A stretch of DNA of 64,000 nt from Cotesia glomerata. Lineage: Eukaryota > Arthropoda > Insecta > Hymenoptera > Braconidae. The notes beneath the pieces are model-generated. The model saw only the letters and a list, made by a program, of their open reading frames with translations, ran no database searches and had not been told where the DNA came from. The DNA is taken from NCBI RefSeq assembly GCF_020080835.1, contig NC_058160.1, positions 21,625,152 to 21,689,151 on the forward strand, given 5' to 3'. A program made the position numbers and the translations under genes. Shown piece by piece: positions 49,842 through 60,139 of the stretch. How positions within the stretch are numbered: position 1 is the stretch's first letter; every line of letters begins with the position of its first letter.

Positions 49842-50132
49842 TACTGAGAAAAAAAATACTTGTATTCAATTAACAATTTCTTGGTTCAAGAAATTCGATG
49901 ACGATCAAATATTCTATTATTATTAATTATTAATTTCTAAAGAGAAGAGCATCAATATTTATCTTTGATTAATAGATAAACAAGAGAATAACTTTAATTA
50001 AATTAAGTAAAAATTATTTCAATCAATTTAACAAGTTTTTGAGTTAAGAATATATATTCATGAAAATTTTCAAGAACATGAATTCTTGTATCAAGAAAAT
50101 TTTCTTAATAGAAGTATTTTTTTTTCTCAGTG
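49842..50132. mobile_element. 291-bp MITE, (C/T)ACTGAGAAAAAAAA ends
   Basis: The left end is TACTGAGAAAAAAAATACTT and the right end AAGTATTTTTTTTTCTCAGT then G, near-perfect complements over more than 20 bp. They are flanked by TA (49840-49841 and 50133-50134). It is inserted into the older dispersed repeat between its microsatellite and TATAAATG. No ORF. Confidence 0.75.
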
Positions 50133-50469
50133 TACTATAAATGTGAATGTAAGTTTGTTTCTTACGCTTTTAAATGAAAACTATTCAACCGATCATCATG
50201 AAACTTTGTATAAATTCTCGGAGGTATTACAAGTAACATAGAATGCTCTTTATTGAAAAAAAAAATTTATTTTTTACAAAAAACAAAAAATTTTTTGTCA
50301 AAAAATCCAAAATCTAGCTACTTCAAAGCCATCTAGCAACCATCTAGTCAACCATTTTCCCAATTTTTTTTTTTTTTTTTGTTTAAATTTATGATAATCA
50401 ATATTTCTTTAATTTCTTGTTGTTCTTTTAATTACATTATTATTATTATTATTATTATAAAATGTAGTG

Positions 50470-51390
50470 TTCTTACATTTCATAGACATTAAAGAGACCC
50501 TTCAAAAAAAAGAAATCAAAAAGTGGCTGGTTAGTTGGACGTATACGGGTCTAAGCAATAAGTTGGCCAAGTGTTAGTGTGTTAACGGTAACGAAACTGC
50601 TTTCAAGACTGCTTATAAAACAGAATAGAAAAAGAAATAAATTTAGTGAGTTAGTAAGTGAGTAAAACTAGTATAGTACGTACGTATACACACATGTGCA
50701 CAAATAAATATACAATATAGGCACATGTATATATCTAAAGAGGGATGAGTAGCATGTGGGCCACCAACAATGGCGTTTCCCTCTTACGCCTTGGCTTCCG
50801 TATTGCGTTACTCCGGCCATTAAAGCCGAGTCCTTTGTGCCAGCGAGGGTAGTTGAGCGGTTGGTGTAGAATTAAGCGCGAACAAACCCCAGCTACAATC
50901 GCCCCAAGTGTATACTGGTACTAGTATACTATAACGTATAATGTACGTATACTATTGCCATTACATACAGAGATAAACACTCACACATATGAACATGCGC
51001 GGATATATGTAAGTGTAAATAAAATTACAGTGAGAAACTATGGGACCAATGAATGGGTTGTTAGTCGCGACGGTATTCAACTATTCAAGTAATTGTTGGT
51101 CTAGCTGATAATTAAAATCAACATCATAGTTATTTTCATTTTCTTCCTTTTGCTTTCATTGTAACACACATTATTTTGTCGTGCAATTTAAATTTAAGTG
51201 TTTGCTACGATTATTAACAGTAAAGTTGTCAAAATTTTAACACAATTTAAGAAACATTACGTAGTACAATCAAATAATTATCAATTGTCATTAAATTAAC
51301 TTGAATTGGCGATACTAAAATTATTAATACATTTGACAATTTTTAAATTTTTTTTTTGTACAAAAAAAAATCTTGAATCAAGTAAAATTT
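50470..51390. other. Unique stretch with a GC-richer patch
   Basis: The patch at 50740-50930 (CCACCAACAATGGCGTTTCC region, then CTCCGGCCATTAAAGCCGAG) is balanced in composition and non-repetitive. No ORF or splice structure supports a gene. Candidate regulatory element. Confidence 0.25.
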
Positions 51391-51396
51391 AAGGCG

Positions 51397-51641
51397 TACT
51401 GATAAAAAAAATCAGTTTAATTCAAGAGAAAAAATCATAAACCAAGAAATGAATTTTGAAAAGTTTTAATGTTTTTCCTCAAGCAGAAATGATCTTAAAT
51501 TAAAAAAAAAATTTTTTTTATTAAGTAAATTTTATTTAGTTTGAGAATTTTTATGCTTGACTCAAAACATTGAAGTACAACAACATGATTGTTTGTGTTT
51601 AAAATTTTTTCTCTTGAATCAAATTAATTTTTCAATCAATG
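51397..51641. mobile_element. MITE, TACTGATAAAAA / TTTCAATCAATG ends
   Basis: The left end is TACTGATAAAAAAAATCAG and the right end AATTTTTCAATCAATG. The flanking dinucleotide is CG on both sides rather than TA. The interior is shared with the CACAGAAA group ('gtttgagaatttttatgcttgactcaa'). Fragments of the same vocabulary (TCTTGAATCAAGTAAAATTT) immediately precede it. Confidence 0.5.
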
Positions 51642-51649
51642 CGATAAAA

Positions 51650-54470
51650 CTCTTTAAAATAATTTTTTGGTTAAGGAATTTTTTCTCTGTCTTTTAAAAA
51701 AATATTATTTTTAAGCTATGCGGTTCACGATCGAAAACCTTCAATATACATATTGCGTATTGCGTAAAAGCAGCTTTAGTACAATAAACAGTTGATACAA
51801 TAAAAAGAACATAAATATATAATCATATGTAGTCAATGTCCAATGACCCGTTTCAAGTTTATATTGATCGAATTATAATTGAACATAAAGGATTCAAATA
51901 GTAATTTTCGAAAGGGCACATCATCGATAAGACGAGGCTAATAAAAAAGTAATTAGGTTAATCGTTAATGTTTTTCTAAATTTATTGCGTTTACAAGTTT
52001 CGCACAACGCGATCAATATCACTCGCTACTCGCTTGGATTAAAATAATTTGGGGATCGATATATCGATAAATAAATTTCAAATGATGTCAACGGTGTTTT
52101 TTGATAATTTTTTTTTACAGAAGCCGATTATCGATATTAGTGCACTATTTTATAAACGTTACAATTAATTTTGAAGCAACCGTAGAACATAGTAATCCTT
52201 ATAGCCATAAACTGTAATTTGAATTAACAATGCAGAATACTGTGGTGGCTATGTTAAAATCTTAATTAGTTTGTAATTACAATTACATAGTCGGTTTCAA
52301 ACATTTTAGCAATTAAATTTATACTGAAATTAAAACAAGCAGTGTGTTCATTTATAATTAATAACATAATATTGGGTAGTAATTCAAAATTACACAGTCA
52401 TAATAATTAGCTGTATTATGATACACGTAATAAAATTTAGTGTACCATAACATCGGTCTAGGCATAAATATTAATGAGATTGGTGATTATTTTTTTAAAA
52501 ACATCTATACGATGTAATTGAATCTTTTGAATTGGGAATAATTTTATTAAAAGAAGCAACCTGCTTCTTCGCAGTGCGCAGTCACTATCTACCGAAAATG
52601 ACGAATTATGAATAAAAAATCGTTAGCTTAATAATTCCTCGATATTTTCAATTACAATGGATGTAATTAGGGTACCTTTTTAATTAATTTTAAAAGTAAT
52701 GTCATCGAAAAATATATTAAATTGTGAAAAGGAACAAATTTAGGTCAAGACCTTTCTAATAATATTAAGTTTAACTGAAAGAAACCCATTTTGTTTTATA
52801 AACACTCCAGAGACCAAATTTTTTTCATTCTCTTAATTATATAGATAAATGTTCCTAATTCTTATATTCTTTTCATTAAAAAAAAAATTTTTAGAAGTTA
52901 GAGCAAAGTTACGAGCACTATAATGAAGAACGCATTGACAGTAATTAATTAAGAGTCAAAGCGTTAAAAAATGCTATTTGAAGGAAAAATATATAGACAA
53001 GCAGTAAAAAACTACTAATTGCAAGTACGAATGGTAAAAGTTGTTTTGTTAAAACGTCACAATGTCTTAAATAAACTTTCAGCTTTTTGTTATTATTTCA
53101 AACAATAATTTTCATTAAAAGTTTGTTTCGCTCTTATCGTTAAAGTTAAAAAAAATTTTATGAAACAACTAAACATTTTATCAAATAATTTAAGATTAAT
53201 TATTTGTGTTTAAATTTACATTAAAAGAGATTTATCTCAGTCAGAAGAAAAAAAAAATGATTATTAGTGACAAGACCAAGTCAATTTGTCTTTGTTACAA
53301 TATCCTGCGAATTTTCACAGAGTCGAAGGAACAAAGGACACACACACAGACTGACATTACTGAGAAAGGTATATTATGTATATATACATGAGTTTAGTGA
53401 AGTTGAGGGTGGTAGGGTAAAAGACACGGTTTCGAGGACGACTGCTACCTCTTTTTGCTTTACTTGTCTTATATTACTCTCTTGGCATCTATTCACATTT
53501 ACATTAATGTATATGTATGTATGTATGTATAAAATAATAGTCAGACAGGCAGGCGGGTAGGCAACTAGGATAAACTTGAAGCTCGAAGCTCGTCCTCTCT
53601 TGTCTCACGATAATCGTTAACGCCACAGGTGTGCGCTGAGTCTCTATTTCATGAGAGCTCGTCGACCCGAACTGAACCAACCGAGTGCCTTTACTGGATA
53701 ATCCTCAGCACTTGTGACCGAGGACCAATACCCAGCGATATTGTGGGAAATTCACTCGAGCTAATATACCGAATAAAGATGAGATGAGGAATAAGATGCT
53801 TTACATAAAATACAAAACATTAAAAATTAAGAATAAAAAAAACAGTTGAATACTAAATAAAATAAATAAATAAATTTTGCTCATTTTTTAAAAATTCTTG
53901 ACTATGAGCACTTGATCTTATCTACAAATAAAACTCTTTTTGAAATTATTTCAACGCGCTGTCATATTTATGGCTCATAAAAGATAAATATATGGATAAA
54001 AATATGTTTATACGGTAACATTAAGCAATGACATTGACCTTCGAGGTCAAAGACTGATTAATAAGTTTATTAATGTAATTGAACTTGTCACTTGTAAACT
54101 TTTTAATTTTTTTTTAAATTAATCTTTTCCGGTTATTTTGCAATCATAAATCATTTGCTGTAATTAATCATTGCAAAATAAAAAAAAATCATTATTTATT
54201 GCACTGTTGAAATTATTTTTGTAGTTGATGATTCATTCTTAATTAGTTCTTTTTTTGTTGACTATTTAAAAGATTACTTAGTTATTATTGATTGTGGTTT
54301 TTTAATACAGCCAAAAATTTTGGAAGAGCTTATGACATTAATTTTATTTTAACAGATAAATTGACTTTGAGTGCTAATTAATCAACATTCTTTGTTTTGG
54401 TTGTAATGTGTTAAAACTCACCTAAAGAATTTATCTTTTTGAAAATATTAATGTATCAGTTGTTAATTAA
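51650..54470. other. AT-rich stretch; GC-richer patch at 53570-53780
   Basis: A short (GTAT)n tract lies at about 53510-53530. The patch contains unique sequence (CGTCGACCCGAACTGAACCA) with no ORF of interest. Nothing else was recognised. Confidence 0.3.
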
Positions 54471-54478
54471 TACATTCA

Positions 54479-54759
54479 CACTGATAGAAAGATTTATTTA
54501 TAGTTAAAAATATTTGTTAATATTTAACAAATCATTTATTAAAGACCACTTTTTAGTCCTTAATAAATATTTCAAAAGATATATTAATATTTAAAAAGAT
54601 TTATTAATATTTAATAACTGAATATCAGATTTATTAAATACAAACAAATCATTTTAAATACTAAGAAATATTTGTTCAATACTAAAAAGTGGTCTCTAAT
54701 AAATGATTTGTTAACTATTAAAAAATATTTTTTTATACAAATAAATCCTTCTATCAGTG
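54479..54759. mobile_element. MITE 'CACTGATAG' family, copy 2 (281 bp)
   Basis: The same ends (CACTGATAGAAAGATTTATT ... CCTTCTATCAGTG) and co-linear interior as 14322-14592, with scattered substitutions and a ~10-bp length difference. The flanking dinucleotide is CA on both sides. Confidence 0.9.
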
Positions 54760-54769
54760 CATATAATAA

Positions 54770-55630
54770 TATGTAAAAAAAATCGTCAATATTCTATTTT
54801 AATTTTGAAATCTATTAACCAGGAGTTTTTGAATGTAGGACAATACAATTATTATCTGCATAAATTTTCTGAGTAAAAAATTTTCCATCAATGTATCAAA
54901 ATATTTAACACTTTTCTACGTTGATTCGATACAATTATTTTAAATTTTTCTTGACATGATGGATAATTTTTTATTACCAGTTTTTTATGTTTTTTATTTT
55001 CTTCAAGTACATGTATATTACTCCAAAAATTTTATCAAAACTAACTGATAAAATTTCGGAGGATACATAAAAATATTAAAAAAAATTAATAAGATAATGT
55101 CAATCAAATTTACACATTGATTTTAATCTGAGTATAAAGTTGGAACACAGCTGATGTCACAGAAACTTTTTTTTGAATTGAGACTCAAAAATTAATTAGT
55201 CGAAATTAAAAAAAAAAATGGTACACTTTTTTTGAATCTAGAGATCCATCTTTTGTTTTCTTCAATTCAATGTTTATATTTAAAAAATCATAAATTAAAG
55301 AATGTTAATCCCAATTAAATATTTGACGTAAAATTAATGTTGGTGATTGCTCCGAATAAATACACATATCTAGTTGGGCAACTTTCGAAAAATTACAAAA
55401 ACGATGCAATTAGTCGACTATTTTAACAATTTAACAAAAATACGAGTGATACAAAGCGTTGGTATTAAATAAAAGTGAAACGTTTAAATAAATGACAAAG
55501 TTTAAAAATAAATTGATGTAATGTCAGATTTATATTTTTACAAATGAAACAAAGAAGTTACTGAAGCATGTATTAGGCTCGACACTTGGCGTGAGAATGT
55601 TGTCGCGGCAAAAGTTGTTGGATTACAGCT
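54770..55630. other. AT-rich stretch, nothing firm
   Basis: A right-end-like TTTTCCATCAATG followed by TA (about 54880-54894) may be a lone MITE end. No left partner was found. Confidence 0.3.
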
Positions 55631-55637
55631 TACAGTA

Positions 55638-55739
55638 CAGTCGAGTCTCGTTATGAGTCCTATTAATGTCTTTCTCATATGAACGCGAGTCTGGTTAAAA
55701 AAGAAGAAAATAAATAGATCTCATAACGAGACTCAACTA
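55638..55739. mobile_element. 102-bp MITE, CAGTCGAGTCTCG ends, copy 2
   Basis: Starts CAGTCGAGTCTCGTTATGAG after TA (55636-55637). The right end, CTCATAACGAGACTCAACTA, is its imperfect complement. It is co-linear and nearly the same length as 24403-24505. Confidence 0.75.
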
Positions 55740-56477
55740 CAGATACATATTTATATATATATAGAATATAGAATTTAGCAGTTGTATTGGTAATTGTGAA
55801 TAACGGCGGGTCTTGTGCTGATACTCTTGTCAGTGAGTCATCACGACCGGTCAAACGGTGCTTGAACCTTAGTTGTTTCCAATTCACTAAACCGACATAC
55901 TAATTCTTCTTTGTAGATTGTCCGGATCTCTAAAACTAAAATAAAATGTAAAAAAGTAAACTTATTACGTAACTAATTATAAATCCCGGAGCAAAGAATA
56001 AATTAAAATAATAATAATGGCGCTAGCGGGTGCAGTGACTCAAAGATGACAGTCCCGGAAGTATCTGACGTAAATTTATAATTTATAAATGTTAAGAATA
56101 AAATCAAAAGTTGAGACAATAAAATAAGAATGTCAATAATAAGTTAAAGATGAAAAAAATGATAATCTGTCTGTCGCAATTCCATCGGCAATTGGCTTTC
56201 AATAAGAGCAAAGGAAACTCATCAGTAATTGAATTTTGTAATGGGAGATTGCTCCGCTTGGCATGCAAATATTTTATAATATCCGGCGAGAGTATTTGAG
56301 TCCGGTTCGTCAACGAGGGCGTGAGAAGCGGAAGCTTCGAGAATCGATATACCCACCAGCAGTACCACCACAACCAAAGTATATACCAGTACAGACAGAG
56401 AAGAGCACAGACTACAGGATAGAATCCAGACTCCAAAGCGGAGAAAGAGAAAGATTTAAAAGTTTCGAGCTCAGTCT

Positions 56478-56479
<2 letters not shown>

Positions 56480-56542
<63 letters not shown>
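56480..56542. repeat. (TA)n microsatellite
   Basis: About 31 TA units. It creates Tyr-Ile repeats in ORFs on both strands, which are rejected as genes. Confidence 0.95.
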
Positions 56543-56546
<4 letters not shown>

Positions 56547-56793
56547 TGTGCATTGCGAGTAAGCGCGAACTTGGATAATCGACGAATGCAAGTTACACTA
56601 CAGTACACTAACTTGTTCATCGGTCGGTCTGTCCATCCGTCCGTTCGTTCGGATTGTGACCTTCCGTAACCGGCGTGGCTGCATGATCTGTGAGAGTATA
56701 GAGTACAGTGACCTCTCCCGGCATCACAACAACTACATATACCATCTTTTATTCCATTTGTATCCTATACTACTCGTTATTTCATTTTTTATA

Positions 56794-56822
56794 ATGATAA
56801 TAATAATAATAATAATAATAAT
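56794..56822. repeat. (AAT)n microsatellite
   Basis: Short trinucleotide run. A complementary (ATT)n run follows at 56967-56994, so the pair could form a stem enclosing about 145 bp. Confidence 0.85.
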
Positions 56823-57039
56823 CGTGATGTATACATATAAAAGCTGTTTTCGCGCTCCATCTAACCATTTTTTTATTTTTTCTTATCTCTCTTACTCTAA
56901 ATCGTATCTCTTTATCGTGATCCCCTATCTCTTTCTCATTTTTTGTTGTCTCTTTCACTTTGTCCATATTATTATTATTATTATTATTATTATTGAGTTT
57001 CTTTAACTAAAGTTTCTGAAAAGTATCTTCTGTCGCAAT

Positions 57040-57370
57040 CGTAGCTTTGGTATATATCCGCGAAGCGATCCTATCCGCGAACTAACAAGTTCACCTACCA
57101 CTCGAACTCGTAAAATTTCTCCAGCGGAACGGCCGCACAGCATCATCCGGAAACGTCGTATCGTCGCGGGTGGCATACGTTTTATTTTCTATATACTCAT
57201 ATGAATGTATAATAGTAATAGTAATGGTAGTATAATAAAGTAGTAGTAGTAGTATAACAAATTTTTTTGTATTCTTCATATAATGCTCTATATAATAACA
57301 ACACTAACCAGCCATCGCTCCACTCGCTTACTCACACGGTCACGGTTTCTGAATCGCGACGATAGAAAAT
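57040..57370. promoter_or_regulatory. CpG-containing island
   Basis: Contains CpG-bearing words (TATCCGCGAAGCGATCC, GGAACGGCCGCACAGC, CGTCGTATCGTCGCGGG), split by an AT-rich TAG/TAA simple-repeat patch (57185-57300). Candidate regulatory element; no ORF of interest. Confidence 0.25.
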
Positions 57371-57379
57371 TCAGGGACA

Positions 57380-58610
57380 ACCGTGGTTCTCATTACTTTT
57401 TACTTCAAAACCTTTCATTTTTTATAAATTTCAATTTCAATGTGCAATAATAATAAATGATTGTATCAATTGAATTGAAAATTATAAATTACATTTTGTC
57501 AGTATGAATTGTTAATTGTACTTCCAGTAAAAGGTGAATTTTATATGATACAAGTAGGAGCGTTAATGTATGTATTTACAATAAATTTATTAGGCGTAGT
57601 GTGTAGTGTACACAGAAAGTTTTATTGATCCCGACAGTCGTTGTCTCGTTACTGCCACCCTTTCGCTTTTCATCCGACCTTTAGTTGTTTTTTATCTATT
57701 TTGTTCCATGGTACACTTTTTTTTACTGATAAAACACGCACCGGACATATAATCCGCGGTCAAATAAAATTATCATAAATTTAAACGAAACGCTATTATA
57801 TTGATCATGCGATAATAAACGGCGTTTGTTTATTCAAAATAATAATATAAAATAGGTGTGAGATAGATGATAAAGAATTCAATATTATGTTGTTATGATA
57901 ACATAAGAAAGTAAACGAGTCGTCTATAGAGCTGAGTGAGAGGGAGTGTAATAAATCTTCATTTGATTTATCGTTGTGTATTTAGTGTGCGATAGTAAGT
58001 AAGTGTATGTGAGTTTAATACAGTATTGATCGGTCATTCCGGTAAAATCTAGAATTTCTGTGGTACTGCCTTGGTTAGTCTGCATCGTCGAGTGACGCGC
58101 CGTTAATGACTTTGATGATTGCGACGTTTGATATTGATTTTCTGGCTTGTCGCCGGAAATGCGTTTATACCTACCGGGTGATCAAATTACGACAACAATT
58201 CGCTACTGCTCATCTACTAAATTTATAATATAATACACAGCTTTAATAGTCATAATTATTATTCAATACCCTAATTTTTCTATCGAGTTGATTAAAAATT
58301 CTCATTCAGTTCTTAAATTAATTAATTTTTCCATCTTGTCATTTATTAGAGTACGTTTTTCAGCTTCAATTTTTTTTTACGTTACATTCAATTAAATTCA
58401 AGATATCAAAAACGAAAACGTTTCAATACTTTGCTTTCATCTTTATCATAAAGAAATGTATTAATAGAATAACATTTTTTCACTTTTCTTCCAACTTTTC
58501 ATTAAGAAATTTCTAATAAATTCTCACAGTGGAAATGTGAGAAATGTGCCTGGACCCATAACCTGTTAGAGGTCACAAAAATTTTAATTTCTCAGCGAAA
58601 GTTTAATTAT
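57380..58610. other. AT-rich stretch with a mixed patch at 58020-58180
   Basis: The patch includes CGTCGAGTGACGCGCCGTTA. No gene, repeat pair or transposon end was supported. Confidence 0.3.
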
Positions 58611-58619
58611 TATTGACTA

Positions 58620-58808
58620 TACTGTTGAAAAATAAGCTAAATCTAAAAGAAAAAATAATGTAAGCAATAAAATAATTTTTTTTTATTCAAGCAAAATTTT
58701 TTAATTAAAAAATTTTACTTTATTCAAAGACTTTGCAGCTTGATTCAAAACAAATAAATTTTTAAAAAATTATTTTTTGGCATGAATAAAGAAAATGTTC
58801 CATCAGCG
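58620..58808. mobile_element. Degenerate MITE, TACTGTTGAAAA / CCATCAGCG ends
   Basis: Flanked by TA on both sides (58618-58619 and 58809-58810). The interior 'attttactttattcaaagactttgcagcttgattcaaa' is that of the CACAGAAA group. The ends are only imperfectly complementary. Confidence 0.45.
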
Positions 58809-59039
58809 TACCAAAAGTGCGAAGCGAATTGATGAAACAGTCACCCAGTATGCAAGTTTACAAACGAACGCACAATCAAGCTGCGTTGTTCGGGTATAAG
58901 GGCGATGCACTGTAGACTGTCGTAATCAGGGGGTTGTCGCAGTGAAAGAGCGAGAAAGTAAAAGAGAGTGAGAGAAAGTTCTAGAAAGGGATAGCAGGGA
59001 TAGTAGTGGATCGAGGTACATAGGGAAAAGGAGAAAGGG

Positions 59040-59660
59040 TGCAAAAGTATAGACGGTGGTCCCTCTCTCATCGCATTTGCTGTTCACCGGCGTCAGTTCG
59101 CGGCGTGGTTCTATCCCACCGACCCTGGTTATTCTCAACCCTCCATCCTCTATCCTCTATCTTCCATCCTCTGCTGTACAGTATAGTAAAGTATAGAACA
59201 GTATAGACGGGGGTAAAGCGCGGGGGTTGGAGGAGACGGTCGATGCGGTGTAACCATGGTAACCAGACGCGTCGTCCCTCGCCACGGGGTGCATTCAACC
59301 ATCAGGGAGAAAGGCGTGCAACCCATTGCCGGATGAATCGCAAGGGACTATAACGCTGCTCGGCAAATCGTCTTGTCTCCTTCTGTTCCCTCCATTCGCT
59401 TTTACATTTAACGTCTCTCTCTCTCTCTCTTCGCTACTATATTTGGCAGTACTTTGCTTACCAACATCCCTTTTGCACACACTCTCAGCCATGTGCTCAT
59501 AAATACAACACTAGACTGGGTTTGCTGGTGGTACTGCTGCTACTGGCTAAGCTTCTCCCACAGCCAACGAAAATCGAATTCACCGCGATGTCGAGAACAC
59601 ACGAGTCGAGGTTATGGTCCACGTATCAAGGTTCTCACCAACTTTTCAAGGTTCCAAGGT
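59040..59660. promoter_or_regulatory. GC-richest island of the right half, with an RFX-type X-box
   Basis: A balanced, CpG-bearing block that includes a (CT)n tract (about 59413-59430). At 59250-59263 the sequence GTAACCATGGTAAC fits the X-box consensus (GTNRCC, 0-3 spacer, RGYAAC) bound by RFX factors. Overlapping minus-strand ORFs (59068-59298, 59295-59492) show no domain. This could be a promoter or enhancer; no transcript evidence is available. Confidence 0.3.
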
Positions 59661-59885
59661 CGATGTCTGTGAGAAAAAATTTTATCTCCCAATGATTAAT
59701 TATTTGCTTCAACTCCAAGAGTATACATTTATTCTTATTCTTATTTTATAAGTATAATACTTATCTCAAACTTTCTTTTCAAATTCATTTATTATCCGAG
59801 ATAATTCTATATTATATTTTATAAATTTCTTTATCCCTAAGAGTTTTTATCATATCGTTAAAAATTTTTCTGATATGGACACATA

Positions 59886-60135
59886 CACGGAGAAAATAAA
59901 ACAGCAATGATTACTGTTTCGTACAAATATTAAAAAAATGTTCATAGTCAGTAGTGAGTGCTGTACGAAACACGACTGGTTAGTGCCAGAACACGACTCA
60001 GTAGTGTGCAGACAATAGTCAGTAGTTTTTATGTAGCGCTCTCTACTGTCCCAAATATTTTAACCTCATTTTCTTCCAAAACAGTACTGAGTACTGTATA
60101 AAACAGTAATCGATGTTGTTTTTTTTTTCTCCGTG
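59886..60135. mobile_element. 250-bp MITE, CACGGAGAAAA ends, TA flanks
   Basis: Starts CACGGAGAAAATAAAACAGC and ends TTTTTTTTTTCTCCGTG, flanked by TA (59884-59885 and 60136-60137). Inverted similarity extends about 40 bp, through GATTACTGTTT. The interior is rich in CAGTAGTG/CAGTACTG words. No ORF. Confidence 0.85.
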
Positions 60136-60139
60136 TATG

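Larger units (their letters stand above)
49780..50300 (+). mobile_element. Older dispersed repeat (CCCTACTAATAT...TATAAATGTGAA), interrupted
   Basis: TCCCTACTAATAT (49780-49792) continues, after a microsatellite and a MITE, with TATAAATGTGAATGTAAGTT (from about 50136), TTACGCTTTTAAATG and ACCGATCATCATGAAACTTT. From general familiarity, this order of words is a recurring motif of dispersed insect repeats (Helitron- or non-LTR-like). It begins TC after an A, as a Helitron would. The 3' end is not recognised, so the right boundary is approximate. Confidence 0.45.

Noticed and set aside
54416..54423. Minus-strand AG|GTGAGT resembling another fused splice site
   Set aside because: The upstream tract on that strand (TTTTCAAAAAGATAAATTCTTTAG) is purine-interrupted and ends TAG. 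There is no evidence of a minus-strand long intron, so it is probably chance.
56104..56562. Long ORFs on both strands with Tyr-Ile / Ile-Tyr repeats (149 and 99 codons)
   Set aside because: They are produced by the (TA)n microsatellite at 56480-56542, which is open in every frame. No domain appears outside the repeat.
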